A DNA stretch of 64,000 nt from Neolewinella antarctica (lineage in GTDB: Bacteria; Bacteroidota; Bacteroidia; Chitinophagales; Saprospiraceae), in NCBI RefSeq assembly GCF_011927835.1, contig NZ_JAATJH010000003.1, positions 62,001-126,000 on the forward strand, in the 5' to 3' direction. Both the position numbers and the translations under genes were made by a program. How positions within the stretch are numbered: the stretch's first letter is position 1; each line of letters opens with the position of its first letter. Below are positions 33,545 through 42,350 of this stretch, piece by piece. The notes under the pieces were generated by a model. It was not told the DNA's origin, searched no databases, and worked only from the letters and a program-made list of their open reading frames with translations.

Positions 33545-34819
33545 TTGGGACAAGTTACCTTCGACCGGGAACTGCCGTCCGATTGCGAGGACTGCCCCGC
33601 CGATGGAGAAGAAACGGACGAAGCAGATGTAACGAATGAAGATATCTTGCCCAATACCGAAATACTAGGCGCTAAAGTTCTCCCCAACAAAAATACCGGC
33701 CCGGTCGTTTCGGACTTCGGTCGACGCATCTACGAGCTAAAGAACCACCTGGGCAACGTCATGGTAACCTTCAGTGAAAACATAACGACAGCCTACGAAA
33801 AAACCAGCACGGCCGATCGCGTAGAATACACCATTCCTGAAATCATCACGGCAGCGGACTACCTGCCCTTCGGCCTGGCAATGAACCGCGACCCCGATTC
33901 CCGGTCCGGTAAAAATTACCGCTACGGCTTCAACGGCAAGGAGAAAGACGACGACGGCGAGTGGGGTGACCTGACGCAGTATGATTATGGGTTTAGGATT
34001 TATAATCCGGGAATTGCTCGGTTTTTGAGTGTGGATCCGTTGATGAAGATCTATCCTATGTTGACGCCATATCAGTTCGCCAGTAATCGGCCGATTGATG
34101 GAATTGATTTGGATGGGCTAGAATACTTTGATTCCGATGAAGCTATGATCAATATGACTTTTGGTGGTGCTTCACTAAAATTGTCACATGTATCAAATTC
34201 TACTGCAAATTATTACAGACAAAGCGGACTTAATATCGATACGGAAAATAATACTATAGGTATGAATGCCTCTTTATCGATTAGCGACGCCACATCAATC
34301 AAAGCAATCGTTAAAGAGATAAAAGTAGCAAGAAATGGTTTCGCTGGACCAATTACCCGACAGGAGCTAAAGCTTAACTTACACCTTTGGAACAAGACTA
34401 AATTTAGTGGCAATTCTGCTCAAAGAAGAAAACAGAGGAAGGCCCGAGAGAGAAGGAGAAATACTGGGCCACTTGCTAAGAGCCCCTCCGCTGGAAGGGC
34501 CGCTGGGGCCGCTGCTGCTGTGAGAGCACTATTACTGATCTCGGAAAAAGCTCATGAGTACAAAATCAATAATGATTACGAAGTTGGACTAGACCAATTT
34601 TTGGACCAAGGACTTATGTCTACGATAATAGTTGAAGATAATCTTGACATTATTCCTGCTGAGTTACAAACTGACCAAGGAAAAGCCATTCTCACCAACT
34701 TCATTTTTCAGGGAGTAATTGAATTGCCGAATAATATGAATGAAAGCTTATATAATTCAGTCTTTGAAACTGGAGTGAAGATAATATTGAGGGACGAGAG
34801 AGTCTCTTTGTCAAATTAA
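33545..34819 (+). CDS. 5'-truncated Rhs protein: core end plus variable C-terminal toxin-like domain
   Basis: 424 residues if TTG at 33545 is used; homology starts earlier (WKQQYLYGSDRLGQV from 33512) and no ATG exists in frame, so the gene lacks its large N-terminal repeat body. Residues about 40-190 are the Rhs-associated core: LKNHLGNVMVTFS, DYLPFGLAMN, YRYGFNGKEKDDDGEWG, YDYGFRIYNPGIARFLSVDP and NRPIDGIDLDGLEY. The remaining 230 residues are a different, AT-rich C-terminal tip containing a basic stretch RRKQRKARERRR near 300. I do not recognise the toxin family. Such fragments are usually orphan rhs-CT modules acting as cassettes for toxin exchange. Not expected to be secreted on its own. 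Confidence 0.8.
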   Translation: MGQVTFDRELPSDCEDCPADGEETDEADVTNEDILPNTEILGAKVLPNKNTGPVVSDFGRRIYELKNHLGNVMVTFSENITTAYEKTSTADRVEYTIPEIITAADYLPFGLAMNRDPDSRSGKNYRYGFNGKEKDDDGEWGDLTQYDYGFRIYNPGIARFLSVDPLMKIYPMLTPYQFASNRPIDGIDLDGLEYFDSDEAMINMTFGGASLKLSHVSNSTANYYRQSGLNIDTENNTIGMNASLSISDATSIKAIVKEIKVARNGFAGPITRQELKLNLHLWNKTKFSGNSAQRRKQRKARERRRNTGPLAKSPSAGRAAGAAAAVRALLLISEKAHEYKINNDYEVGLDQFLDQGLMSTIIVEDNLDIIPAELQTDQGKAILTNFIFQGVIELPNNMNESLYNSVFETGVKIILRDERVSLSN

Positions 34820-34863
34820 AATCTATATAAATTCATAGAAACGCAGCAAAACAAAAAGGAATA

Positions 34864-35367
34864 GTGAGCCAAGTCTATTATAAGATGTTGCCGATATTGT
34901 TCGGTGTACTTGGGTTTAGCCTACATGGGTGTTTGAATTCAAGAGATGAGTTGGTCGGAGCTTATTGTATTGAAAAGTTTACAATAAAAGACGGGAGCGA
35001 TCTCGTCAATTTAGTTGACTGTCTAAAGTCGAATAAAATTGCATTTAATAAAAGGGGTAAAGTATTTATTCCCGGATTCTTAGCGTCTGTTATGGTAGCT
35101 GACTACGTTGTGGCCGGCGATTTGGTTCAACTATCACAAAATAACGAGTGCTATTTTGATTCTACCCTTTTCTATAGTTTTCAAGCAGATACTCTTATTC
35201 TATCTTCTAATAGAATCGAAGTAAAATGTGTTCGAGAATCCTTTAACGAAAAAGGTTCGATCAAATTCGATATGTTTGATCGCAAACACAGGCAAGATTT
35301 GTGGAATAGCGAAGATTGCATCCGTATACGATCCACTGTTTGTGATAATATTTCACCTGAAAAATGA
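34864..35367 (+). CDS. Small AT-rich lipoprotein, possible immunity or cargo partner of the Rhs tip
   Basis: 167 residues from GTG at 34864; ATG at 34885 gives a tighter signal peptide. MLPILFGVLGFSLHGC is a lipobox-bearing signal (Cys23 from GTG). The mature part is beta-rich and unrecognised. Base composition is clearly more AT-rich than its surroundings, like the adjoining Rhs tip, so the two probably arrived together. Position directly after an Rhs C-terminus suggests immunity, and a lipoprotein location would suit a toxin acting in the periplasm; this is inference. Confidence 0.6.
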   Translation: MSQVYYKMLPILFGVLGFSLHGCLNSRDELVGAYCIEKFTIKDGSDLVNLVDCLKSNKIAFNKRGKVFIPGFLASVMVADYVVAGDLVQLSQNNECYFDSTLFYSFQADTLILSSNRIEVKCVRESFNEKGSIKFDMFDRKHRQDLWNSEDCIRIRSTVCDNISPEK

Positions 35368-35395
35368 TCATTTACGTTCCCCCGCCCAATGAGGA

Positions 35396-35430
35396 GCTAC
35401 CCGCAGGCCCTCTGGCGCTTGACGGGTAGC
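35396..35430. other. Hairpin (GCTACCCG / CGGGTAGC) between the Rhs cassette and nif3
   Basis: An 8-bp perfect stem with a 19-nt loop. No T tract follows, so termination is uncertain. It lies where base composition returns to the GC-rich background. Confidence 0.5.
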
Positions 35431-35535
35431 GTCACTTAGGTGGGAGGTGCAACTAAACGAGGTCCAATCTGTGAGTGAGTCTTGAGCCTTCCTAAAAAGT
35501 TGACACTAACTTAGCGACTTCAAGTCATCCCCCCC

Positions 35536-36327
35536 ATGCCAACCATAAACCAAATAACCACCCACCTAGAATCCATAGCCCCCACCAACCTCCAGGAAGC
35601 CTACGACAACGCCGGCCTCCTAGTGGGTAGCCCCCAAACCGAAGTAACGGGTGTGCTCACCAGCCTGGATTGCACCGAAGAAATCATCGCTGAAGCCAAA
35701 GCCCGCGGTTGCAACCTCGTCGTAGCCCACCACCCGATCGTCTTCAAAGGGCTGAAGCGCTTCAACGGCAGTAACTACGTCGAGCGCACCGTCATCAAGG
35801 CCATTAAAGAGGACATCGCGATTTACGCCATTCACACCAATCTCGATAACGTCCGTTACCAGGGCGTCAACGAGCGAATTGCGCAGACGCTGGGCCTGGA
35901 AAACTTACGGATTCTCAGCCCGAAGAACGACGACGGAACGGTCGGTTCGGGGATGGTCGGTGAGTTACCGGAAGCGCTGAGCGAGCGTGATTTTCTCCAA
36001 CGACTCAAAGAAAGATTGAAGACCGGGGCCATCCGCCACACCGCCCTCGCCGGCAAACCCATCAAAAAAGTAGCCCTCTGCGGCGGCGCGGGAGGCTTCT
36101 TACTCGACAAGGCTAAAGCCGCCGGTGCCGACGTCTTCGTCACCGCCGACTACAAATACCACGAATTCTTCGACGCCGACGGGGAGATCGTCATCTGCGA
36201 CGTGGGCCACTACGAAAGCGAACAGTTTACAACCCAATTACTTGCGGAGTTGTTAATGAAGAAATTCCCTACCTTTGCGGTTCTTTGCACGGAGCGAAAT
36301 ACGAACCCCGTTCAGTATTTCACCTGA
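35536..36327 (+). CDS. Nif3-like dinuclear metal centre protein
   Basis: 263 residues. Metal-site segments of the Nif3/YbgI family: NLVVAHHPIVFKGLKRF (about 60), AIHTNLDNVRYQGVN (about 100), and near the end CDVGHYESEQFTTQ with the paired His and Glu. It is annotated in many genomes as GTP cyclohydrolase 1 type 2, but that activity is not generally established. The length matches the compact (YbgI-like) form rather than the about 365-residue form with an inserted domain. It is followed by the zinc-ribbon coiled-coil gene, a pairing widely conserved across bacteria. Confidence 0.9.
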   Translation: MPTINQITTHLESIAPTNLQEAYDNAGLLVGSPQTEVTGVLTSLDCTEEIIAEAKARGCNLVVAHHPIVFKGLKRFNGSNYVERTVIKAIKEDIAIYAIHTNLDNVRYQGVNERIAQTLGLENLRILSPKNDDGTVGSGMVGELPEALSERDFLQRLKERLKTGAIRHTALAGKPIKKVALCGGAGGFLLDKAKAAGADVFVTADYKYHEFFDADGEIVICDVGHYESEQFTTQLLAELLMKKFPTFAVLCTERNTNPVQYFT

Positions 36328-36372
36328 AGCAGAGCATCCGTAATCCCACCCCGATAAAATACCCCCCGACCG

Positions 36373-37131
36373 ATGGCAGTAGCAACCGAAAAGACGGTAG
36401 AAGAGAAAATGCGCGAGCTGTTCCGTCTACAGCAGATTGATTCGAAGATCGACCAGATCGAAATCCTGAAAGGCGAACTTCCCATGGAAGTGTCCGACCT
36501 CGAAGACGAGATCGTCGGCCTCGACACCCGCATCACCCGCCTCGAAAGCCAAGTGAACGACCTCCAAACCGAGATCAGCCGCCACAGCGCCAACGTCTCC
36601 GAATCCGAGCAGCTCATCCTCCGCTACGAGGAGCAGATGAACAACGTCAAGAACAACCGCGAGTACGAGGCCCTGATGAAGGAAACCGAAATGCAGCGCC
36701 TGGAAATTCAGTTGTCCGACAAGAAATCCAGCTCCAGCCAGCGCGACCTCGACACCAAGCAGGCCACGCTGGACACCACTCGCGAAAAGCGTGATGCCAA
36801 GACAACCTTGCTTACCACTAAGCAGACGGAACTCAAAACGATCATCGCCAAAACGGAAAAGGAAGAGCGTAAGCTTCGCCGCCAGTCCGATAAGCAGCGC
36901 AAGGAAATTGCCGCCCGTTTCCTCCGGGGTTACGACCGCGTCCGCACTTCTTACCGCAACGGTTTGGCCGTCGTCACCGTCGAGCGGAACGCTTGCGGTG
37001 GTTGCTACAACTCCATCCCGCCCCAGCAGCAACTCGAGATCAGCCAGCGGAAGCGCGTTATGATCTGTGAGCACTGTAATCGTATTCTCGTCGACCACAA
37101 CATCGAGGAAGACATGGCTACCGAGGTTTAA
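36373..37131 (+). CDS. C4 zinc-ribbon coiled-coil protein
   Basis: 252 residues. Residues about 10-190 are one long charged coiled coil (hairpin of helices). The C-terminal domain has two Cys pairs, ACGGCYNSIPPQ (about 208) and MICEHCNRIL (about 233), typical of the zf-RING_7 zinc ribbon. Sits 45 nt after nif3, likely cotranscribed. Proteins of this type are thought to bind nucleic acid or act with Nif3; the function is unknown. Confidence 0.88.
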   Translation: MAVATEKTVEEKMRELFRLQQIDSKIDQIEILKGELPMEVSDLEDEIVGLDTRITRLESQVNDLQTEISRHSANVSESEQLILRYEEQMNNVKNNREYEALMKETEMQRLEIQLSDKKSSSSQRDLDTKQATLDTTREKRDAKTTLLTTKQTELKTIIAKTEKEERKLRRQSDKQRKEIAARFLRGYDRVRTSYRNGLAVVTVERNACGGCYNSIPPQQQLEISQRKRVMICEHCNRILVDHNIEEDMATEV

Positions 37132-37165
37132 GGTTTCTAGTCTCCCAAGCCACGCTCAAAGTAAC

Positions 37166-37201
37166 AAGCCCCCGTCAGTTCAACTGGCGGGGGCTTTCTT
37201 G
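37166..37201 (+). terminator. Terminator after the nif3 / zinc-ribbon operon
   Basis: AAGCCCCCGTCAGTT-CAA-CTGGCGGGGGCTT with one wobble, followed by TCTTG. Confidence 0.85.
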
Positions 37202-37322
37202 TTTCGGGGCCGATGTGCATGGATTTACTGGCTATTAATACTCGGCTGAAACACGATTTCGCGCGTTCTTCTGCCGAATATCAGCCTGATATTCAACACC
37301 GCTACTCTTCAAATTAGTTAGG

Positions 37323-37330
37323 TAAATTTG
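37323..37330 (+). promoter_or_regulatory. -7 box (TAAATTTG) of the M23 peptidase gene
   Basis: TAAATTTG fits TAnnTTTG, 24 nt before the ATG at 37355. Confidence 0.5.
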
Positions 37331-37354
37331 CCTGCAAGCCGTGCGCTCACTTAC

Positions 37355-38530
37355 ATGCCCAGATCATCTACCATCAGGTTCAACCTGCTACTGCTCATTC
37401 TCCTGGCCATCGTCATGTCCTACGGTTCCTGCAATTGGCGAGGCCTTTTCGAACGGGCGGAATCATTGGTGGAAAAGCTGGTTAAGCCCAAGACGGCGCG
37501 TGAAAAGTACTTAAGTCGCTTGGAAAAGGAGGGCGCGGTCGCGGGTGCCGTGTTAGAAAAGTGGGAGCAAAGTTTTACGAACGCCGATACCCAGCAATTG
37601 GTGGTTACCCTACCTCACCGGGAAATATTCGCGCTGGATGGCCCGGTAGCAACATCCGCCCAGGCCATTCGCTTTACCCTCCCGGGCGGTCGGATTTTAC
37701 GGGTGACGGGTGAAGTCGATTCCGGGAAGGTGTTTGGGGAGCTCTACCGAGTAATGGACGACGGTCGGCGAAGCAACAGCCCGGTAAGAAGTTGGGAGGA
37801 GGGTAAACTGTCTTTCGACTACGAACCGGCTGGTCGCTCGGAACGAATGATTTTTCTCCTACAGTCCGCCCCCGGCACCCGCGTGGACGCCCAAATTGCT
37901 TTAACTACGAAAGCAGCCCTACTTTTCCCCGTGGCCGGTAAAGACCAGCGCGCCATCAAAAGCTTCTGGGGGGATTCACGCGCTGGCGGTAAACGCGCCC
38001 ACAAAGGCAACGATATTTTTGCCCCGAAAGGCACGCCATTGCTTGCCGTGGCGGACGGACGCATCCGCAAAGTGGCCAACGGTGGTCTCGGCGGGAAAAC
38101 TATTTGGCTCTACGACCGAAAGCGCAACCAAAGCTACTACTACGCTCACCTCGATAGTCAGTACGTGCGGCGTGCGCAGAACGTCCGGCGCGGCGATACC
38201 CTCGGCACGGTCGGCAACACGGGGAATGCCCGGACGACGCCACCACACCTCCATTTCGGCGTGTACGCGGGCGGTGCCTACGATCCTAATCCTCTACTGA
38301 GGAATGACGACCCCGCCCCGCCGCAACCTAAATACCGACTTAACACGGGCCAAGCTACCCTGGCGGTACCCAAGCGTGGCAACCATTACCTCCGCCAACA
38401 ACCCGACCGCAAGGGGACCGTCCTCCGCCAGCTAGAAAACGAAGAACCCGTCACCGGAATAAGCGTCACCGGCCGTTTCTACCGCGTACTGACGGAGCGT
38501 GGCGAATACGGTTACGTCAACTTTGACTGA
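37355..38530 (+). CDS. M23 peptidase lipoprotein with C-terminal SH3 domain
   Basis: 391 residues from ATG at 37355. Lipoprotein-like signal ending SYGSC (about Cys27). Residues about 50-195 are a predicted beta domain. The LytM/M23 catalytic core carries HKGNDIFAPKGTP (His and Asp ligands, about 220) and PHLHFGVYAGG (HxH, about 294). A bacterial SH3-type domain follows (about 330-391). It probably cleaves peptide cross-links of peptidoglycan, or is a non-catalytic regulator. An exact 17-mer copy (37533-37549) and a variant (37874-37890) lie in the coding sequence. The end overlaps the convergent gene by 19 nt. Confidence 0.87.
   Translation: MPRSSTIRFNLLLLILLAIVMSYGSCNWRGLFERAESLVEKLVKPKTAREKYLSRLEKEGAVAGAVLEKWEQSFTNADTQQLVVTLPHREIFALDGPVATSAQAIRFTLPGGRILRVTGEVDSGKVFGELYRVMDDGRRSNSPVRSWEEGKLSFDYEPAGRSERMIFLLQSAPGTRVDAQIALTTKAALLFPVAGKDQRAIKSFWGDSRAGGKRAHKGNDIFAPKGTPLLAVADGRIRKVANGGLGGKTIWLYDRKRNQSYYYAHLDSQYVRRAQNVRRGDTLGTVGNTGNARTTPPHLHFGVYAGGAYDPNPLLRNDDPAPPQPKYRLNTGQATLAVPKRGNHYLRQQPDRKGTVLRQLENEEPVTGISVTGRFYRVLTERGEYGYVNFD
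37533..37549 (+). repeat. Dispersed 17-mer, exact, inside the M23 gene
   Basis: GCGCGGTCGCGGGTGCC encoding A-V-A-G-A within EGAVAGAVLE; reading frame differs from that at 30290. Confidence 0.9.
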
Positions 38531-39876
38531 GCTGGTAACCGTTTCCGCCCACGAAACTCGTAGATCGCAAAGGCCAGCACGATCGCGTATTCCAATCCTA
38601 CCAGCCAAAGGTTTTCCTCGTAAGGATCGGACGCATAGCTCGTATAAGTCAACGTAATCAAAAAACTCCAGACGAGCGGAAAACGCCAGTGGGTGAAGCA
38701 GCAAAGCACGATCGGTACGCTTAAATACCAGGGGTGCACCGTGGTGGCGCAAAGTAAATAGATGACAAAAGCCCACAGCCACCCTTCCGGTAGCGAACAC
38801 CACGAAGAGCGTCCGTCTAATAAAGCAAGTACCAGAATACTGACGGCGGCGAATATCGCCAAGCCCGGTCCGAAGGCTGCAATTTGGTTCCACCCGACGT
38901 CGTAGTAGCCGTAGGCTCGAGCTAAGTAATACAGGCTGCCGTTGAATTCAAAGTCACGGAAATACAGATCCAGGCTACTCCCGAAACCATCCAGAAAACC
39001 AGTAGATAGCAGGGGCGCAAAGAAGAGTAGTAAGCTTGCTCCGAACGCAACGGAGAACACCCAAAACGGCCGGCCCCAAAGTCGGCGAATCAAGTAGGGC
39101 AGCAGCAACAACGGTAACAATTTGCTCGCCACCGCCGCCGCCATGGCGACCCCCGCACGAGCCACCTGACTGCGCGTAAGTAGGTAAAGCGCAAGTAGCA
39201 GGAAGAATACCATGGCGCCTTCGAAGTGCAGATTGCCGGTGATCTCGACGATGATCAGTGGATTGAGCCAGTAGAGGAGTAAATTGCTTTTTGGTAGGGC
39301 AGAAGGGGCTTTGCCCGGGATTGAAAATTCGGTGAGCAGGCGGTAGAGCAGAAACAAACTTCCCACCTCACAGACAAACAGAAAAAGCTTCATGACTACC
39401 GCCGCGCCGTACCAACTTTCCGGACTAAGCCAAGTAGCTAGCGTAAAAACCGCCTGGGCTACCGGGGGATAAATGGTGAAGTAATCGGGGGAATTTAGTT
39501 GCTCGTACAGGGCAGCATTGATCCCCGGAATGATTTCTCCCGCTGCTAGATAATAGGTTGGAACGTGCGTAAAAGGGTTCCTGCCGTCGTTGATCAGCAA
39601 ACCATCCCAGATGAACCGATAGACGTCGTCACTCAGCAGGGGAAAAGCAAACACCAGCAGCAACCGCGCAACGATTCCCAAACCCATCAACCAGAATAAC
39701 TCGCGGTCGCGCACGCGCCAGACCAAGCCGAAGAAACTCACAAAAGCTAAAGAAAAAGCACCGATTAAGGCCCAAGACTGAGTTCGGTCAACGAAATAGC
39801 CTAAGTAGAATATCCCCAACACAAACGCTAATCCACTAAGGAGGCGAACTAATAGCTGTGATGGTTTCGCGTCCAT
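38512..39876 (-). CDS. GT-C-type polytopic glycosyltransferase
   Basis: 454 residues with about twelve hydrophobic helices. FPLLSDDVYRFIWDGLLINDG-RNPF (about 78-100) carries the acidic pair of GT-C mannosyltransferase-like proteins, and TIYPPVAQAVFTLATWLS resembles GT87-type enzymes. Likely transfers a sugar from a polyprenyl carrier at the outer face of the inner membrane. Acceptor unknown. It overlaps the converging M23 gene by 19 nt at the C-terminal ends. Not an obvious operon partner of the FAD gene 18 nt further upstream in the same orientation, though cotranscription is likely from spacing. Confidence 0.75.
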   Translation of the reverse strand: MDAKPSQLLVRLLSGLAFVLGIFYLGYFVDRTQSWALIGAFSLAFVSFFGLVWRVRDRELFWLMGLGIVARLLLVFAFPLLSDDVYRFIWDGLLINDGRNPFTHVPTYYLAAGEIIPGINAALYEQLNSPDYFTIYPPVAQAVFTLATWLSPESWYGAAVVMKLFLFVCEVGSLFLLYRLLTEFSIPGKAPSALPKSNLLLYWLNPLIIVEITGNLHFEGAMVFFLLLALYLLTRSQVARAGVAMAAAVASKLLPLLLLPYLIRRLWGRPFWVFSVAFGASLLLFFAPLLSTGFLDGFGSSLDLYFRDFEFNGSLYYLARAYGYYDVGWNQIAAFGPGLAIFAAVSILVLALLDGRSSWCSLPEGWLWAFVIYLLCATTVHPWYLSVPIVLCCFTHWRFPLVWSFLITLTYTSYASDPYEENLWLVGLEYAIVLAFAIYEFRGRKRLPAQSKLT

Positions 39877-39894
39877 GATTTAACCGTTCCTGTC

Positions 39895-41484
39895 CTATTT
39901 TCCAGACCTGGCGCTTAACGCCAACGCCACCGACTTAGCCACGTTCTGCCCGTCCATCGCCGCGCTCAAAATCCCGCCGGCGAAGCCAGCCCCCTCACCG
40001 CAGGGGAAAAGCGCCGGTAAATCCGGATGCTGATACGTCTTCCGGTCGCGGGGGATGCGGACGGGGCTCGAAGTCCGGCTTTCCGTGCCGATCACGTTCG
40101 CTTCCTCGGTGTAGTAACCGTGCATTTTCCGTCCGAAGTCTTTGATGCCTTGCTGCAGCCGGCCGTAGATGTCATTCGGGAGCAGATCGTGCATCGGTGC
40201 GGCCAGCAGACCGGGGATGTAACTGGTCGCGGGCAAGCTGGAAGAAACCTTCCGGTTCACAAAATCAGTCAGCCGGGCCGCTGGTGCCTTTTGCGTGCCG
40301 TCGCCCGCTCCGAACATGGTCTGTTCTACGTGTCGTTGCAACGCCAGACCGGCAAATACGCCGTGCTTCGCATAAGGTTGGAGGTCCTCCATCTCTACGG
40401 CAACGACCGTTCCGGAGTTAGCGTAAGGACTATCTCGCCGGGAAAGACTCATCCCGTTTACGACCAATTCTCCGGGTGACGTAGCGGCGGGGACAACTAG
40501 CCCACCCGGGCACATACAAAAACTGAAGACGCCCCGCCCCTTCACTTGCGAAACCAATTTATAGCTACTCGCCGGGAGGTTTTCCTCCCTTTCTTTTTGT
40601 CCGTACTGAATTTGGTCGATCAAGGATTGAGGGTGCTCGATGCGCACGCCGAGCGCGAAAGGCTTGGCTTCCATCCGGACGTCGTGCCGGTGCAGTAGCT
40701 CGTAGACGTCGCGCGCGGAATGACCGGTTGCGAGGATGTAAGCGGATGTTTCCAGGCGGTAAGTCGCGCCGTCAGGATCCTGAATAACTAGTGCTTTGAG
40801 GTCGCCCGGGGTACGTTCGAGATCGACGAGCTTGTGCCCGAAACGAATCTCCCCGCCCCGGTCGAGAATGGTTTGGCGCATGTTGGCGACCACCTTCGGA
40901 AGTTTGTTGGAGCCGATGTGCGGGTGAGCGTCGATGAGGATATCCTGCTGCGCACCGTGCTCGGCGAGCAGGTGGAGCGCTTTGAGATAGTTTCCTCTTT
41001 TGAGGCTGCGGGTATAGAGTTTGCCGTCGGAATAAGTGCCCGCGCCGCCCTCGCCGAAACAGTAATTTGACTCCGGGTCGACTTCCCCGAACTGCTGAAT
41101 GGCCCGGAGCGACCGCCGACGTTGCTGCACGTCTTTCCCACGCTCGATGATGATGGGTTTAAGGCCGAGTTCGATGAGCTCCAGGGCGGCAAACATGCCG
41201 GCTGGGCCGCAACCGATGATGGTGACGGGGGTGGCGGCGGCAACGTCCCGCAAACCGGCGAGGTAGGGCGACTCCGGCGTGGTGGCCTCACCGGGGGGGA
41301 GCACGTTGACCCGCAGGCGAAAGACGGGCCGGCTACCACGAGCGTCGATACTGCGCCGGTCGATTTGGACTTCGCCGATCTGGTCGGGGCGTAGCTTGGT
41401 CTGGCGGTCCAGGGCACGCGCGAGGGCGGCGGGGTCGTGGAGCTCGGTGGGGGGAAGTTTTATTTCTACGGTGGTGGCGGTCAT
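39895..41484 (-). CDS. FAD-dependent dehydrogenase (COG2509-like)
   Basis: 529 residues from ATG at 41484 (MTATTVEIKLPPTELH). A short alpha/beta N-terminal domain (about 1-85) precedes the FAD fold: TIIGCGPAGMFAALEL (GxGxxG, about 88), YCFGEGGAGTYSDGKLYTR (about 140), SAYILATGHSARDVYE (about 255) and the C-terminal FPCGEGAGFAGGILSAAMDG (about 493). Such proteins are widespread, often annotated as NAD-utilising or FAD-dependent dehydrogenases, with unknown substrates. ATG at 41484 is supported by the -7 box six nt away. Confidence 0.85.
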   Translation of the reverse strand: MTATTVEIKLPPTELHDPAALARALDRQTKLRPDQIGEVQIDRRSIDARGSRPVFRLRVNVLPPGEATTPESPYLAGLRDVAAATPVTIIGCGPAGMFAALELIELGLKPIIIERGKDVQQRRRSLRAIQQFGEVDPESNYCFGEGGAGTYSDGKLYTRSLKRGNYLKALHLLAEHGAQQDILIDAHPHIGSNKLPKVVANMRQTILDRGGEIRFGHKLVDLERTPGDLKALVIQDPDGATYRLETSAYILATGHSARDVYELLHRHDVRMEAKPFALGVRIEHPQSLIDQIQYGQKEREENLPASSYKLVSQVKGRGVFSFCMCPGGLVVPAATSPGELVVNGMSLSRRDSPYANSGTVVAVEMEDLQPYAKHGVFAGLALQRHVEQTMFGAGDGTQKAPAARLTDFVNRKVSSSLPATSYIPGLLAAPMHDLLPNDIYGRLQQGIKDFGRKMHGYYTEEANVIGTESRTSSPVRIPRDRKTYQHPDLPALFPCGEGAGFAGGILSAAMDGQNVAKSVALALSARSGK

Positions 41485-41490
41485 CGGGGG

Positions 41491-41498
41491 CAAAGATA
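41491..41498 (-). promoter_or_regulatory. -7 box (TATCTTTG) six nt from the ATG
   Basis: On the minus strand TATCTTTG fits TAnnTTTG with six nt to the ATG at 41484; a leaderless or very short leader is expected. Confidence 0.6.
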
Positions 41499-41603
41499 CT
41501 GGGTAGGAAGCGCCGGAGTTTATCCTTCGGACGCAGCGTGGTCATTCTAACAAAATGGCCCAGGCTTATGGTTCTAAGCTGGTCAGCATCACCAAAAAAA
41601 CAA

Positions 41604-41646
41604 GGCACCCGCGACCGCGCATTTCAAGGGCGCAGTCGCGGGTGCA
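41604..41646. repeat. Head-to-head pair of the dispersed 17-mer forming a hairpin
   Basis: Exact copy GGCACCCGCGACCGCGC (41604-41620) faces a near copy GCGCAGTCGCGGGTGCA (41630-41646) across nine bases. The arms pair over 16 bp with a single mismatch. It lies 45 nt beyond the end of the gene on the minus strand at 41691, where it could act as a terminator. Confidence 0.85.
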
Positions 41647-41690
41647 GAGAAAACACGGAAGAAGCTAGGTTACGTAGCCGCCGCCGTGCG

Positions 41691-42110
41691 CTATTTCGAT
41701 TTCCGGCGGTAAGTATTGCTACCGGCATCCGTAAACTCTTCGGGCATGTAGACCACAATGGCGACGTCTTCAGTTGTGGTGCCTTCCCGGCCCTGAATTT
41801 GGCGGCGGGTTTTGTCCGTACTGATCAACTGCATCCGGTCGCCGGTGACGTTGGCCCCGAGATCGTAGCGGTTGTTCTCCAGAAAGAACTGGAGCAGAGA
41901 CGGTTTGGCGTTAGTGATTTTGACGCTCGTTTCCACGAGAATGTCATCGCCCGGCCACTGCCGGACTTCGTAATTGTCGTTGGCGTACACGTCGAGGCTA
42001 ACCTCGTTTACGGCATCCAAGTCGACCGTTTTGTGAAAAATGTCGGCGGGGTTCTGTGCAAAGAGGGCCGTGCCAATAGCCACCAGGGCCAGCGTGAGAG
42101 AAAAGCGCAT
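41691..42110 (-). CDS. Small exported protein of unknown function
   Basis: 139 residues from ATG at 42110 (MRFSLTLALVAIGTALFAQ, signal peptide of 19). The mature part has alternating strands (VNEVSLDVYANDNYEV, ILVETSVKITNA) and ends with a basic tail. It recalls the first domain of DUF4097-like proteins such as the one at 30847. No partner genes. The upstream frame to 42293 is not supported because it crosses a spacer with no coding character. Confidence 0.6.
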   Translation of the reverse strand: MRFSLTLALVAIGTALFAQNPADIFHKTVDLDAVNEVSLDVYANDNYEVRQWPGDDILVETSVKITNAKPSLLQFFLENNRYDLGANVTGDRMQLISTDKTRRQIQGREGTTTEDVAIVVYMPEEFTDAGSNTYRRKSK

Positions 42111-42280
42111 GTTGGTTGTTTGAAAGCAGTAAAAAGTCCAGATCAGCGTGAAAAAACAACGGCGGTGCAACGCGGGATGTTGTTTTATGGCGTAAATATA
42201 GCAATCGCGCGGTAGTCCCGGGGGCGCTTTAACTTTATAAAAACAGTGCGTGGTTATTTCGGAGGGATACTTCAAACAAA

Positions 42281-42321
42281 ACCCGGTGTACAAATCGCCC
42301 GTGACGAATTTGTACCCCGGG
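42281..42321 (-). terminator. Terminator of msrA
   Basis: CCCGGTGTACAAAT pairs with ATTTGTACCCCGGG (one bulge or mismatch). On the minus strand it is followed by TTTTGTTTG. Confidence 0.75.
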
Positions 42322-42350
42322 CTACTTTATTAATTTTGAATGGAGAGGAA

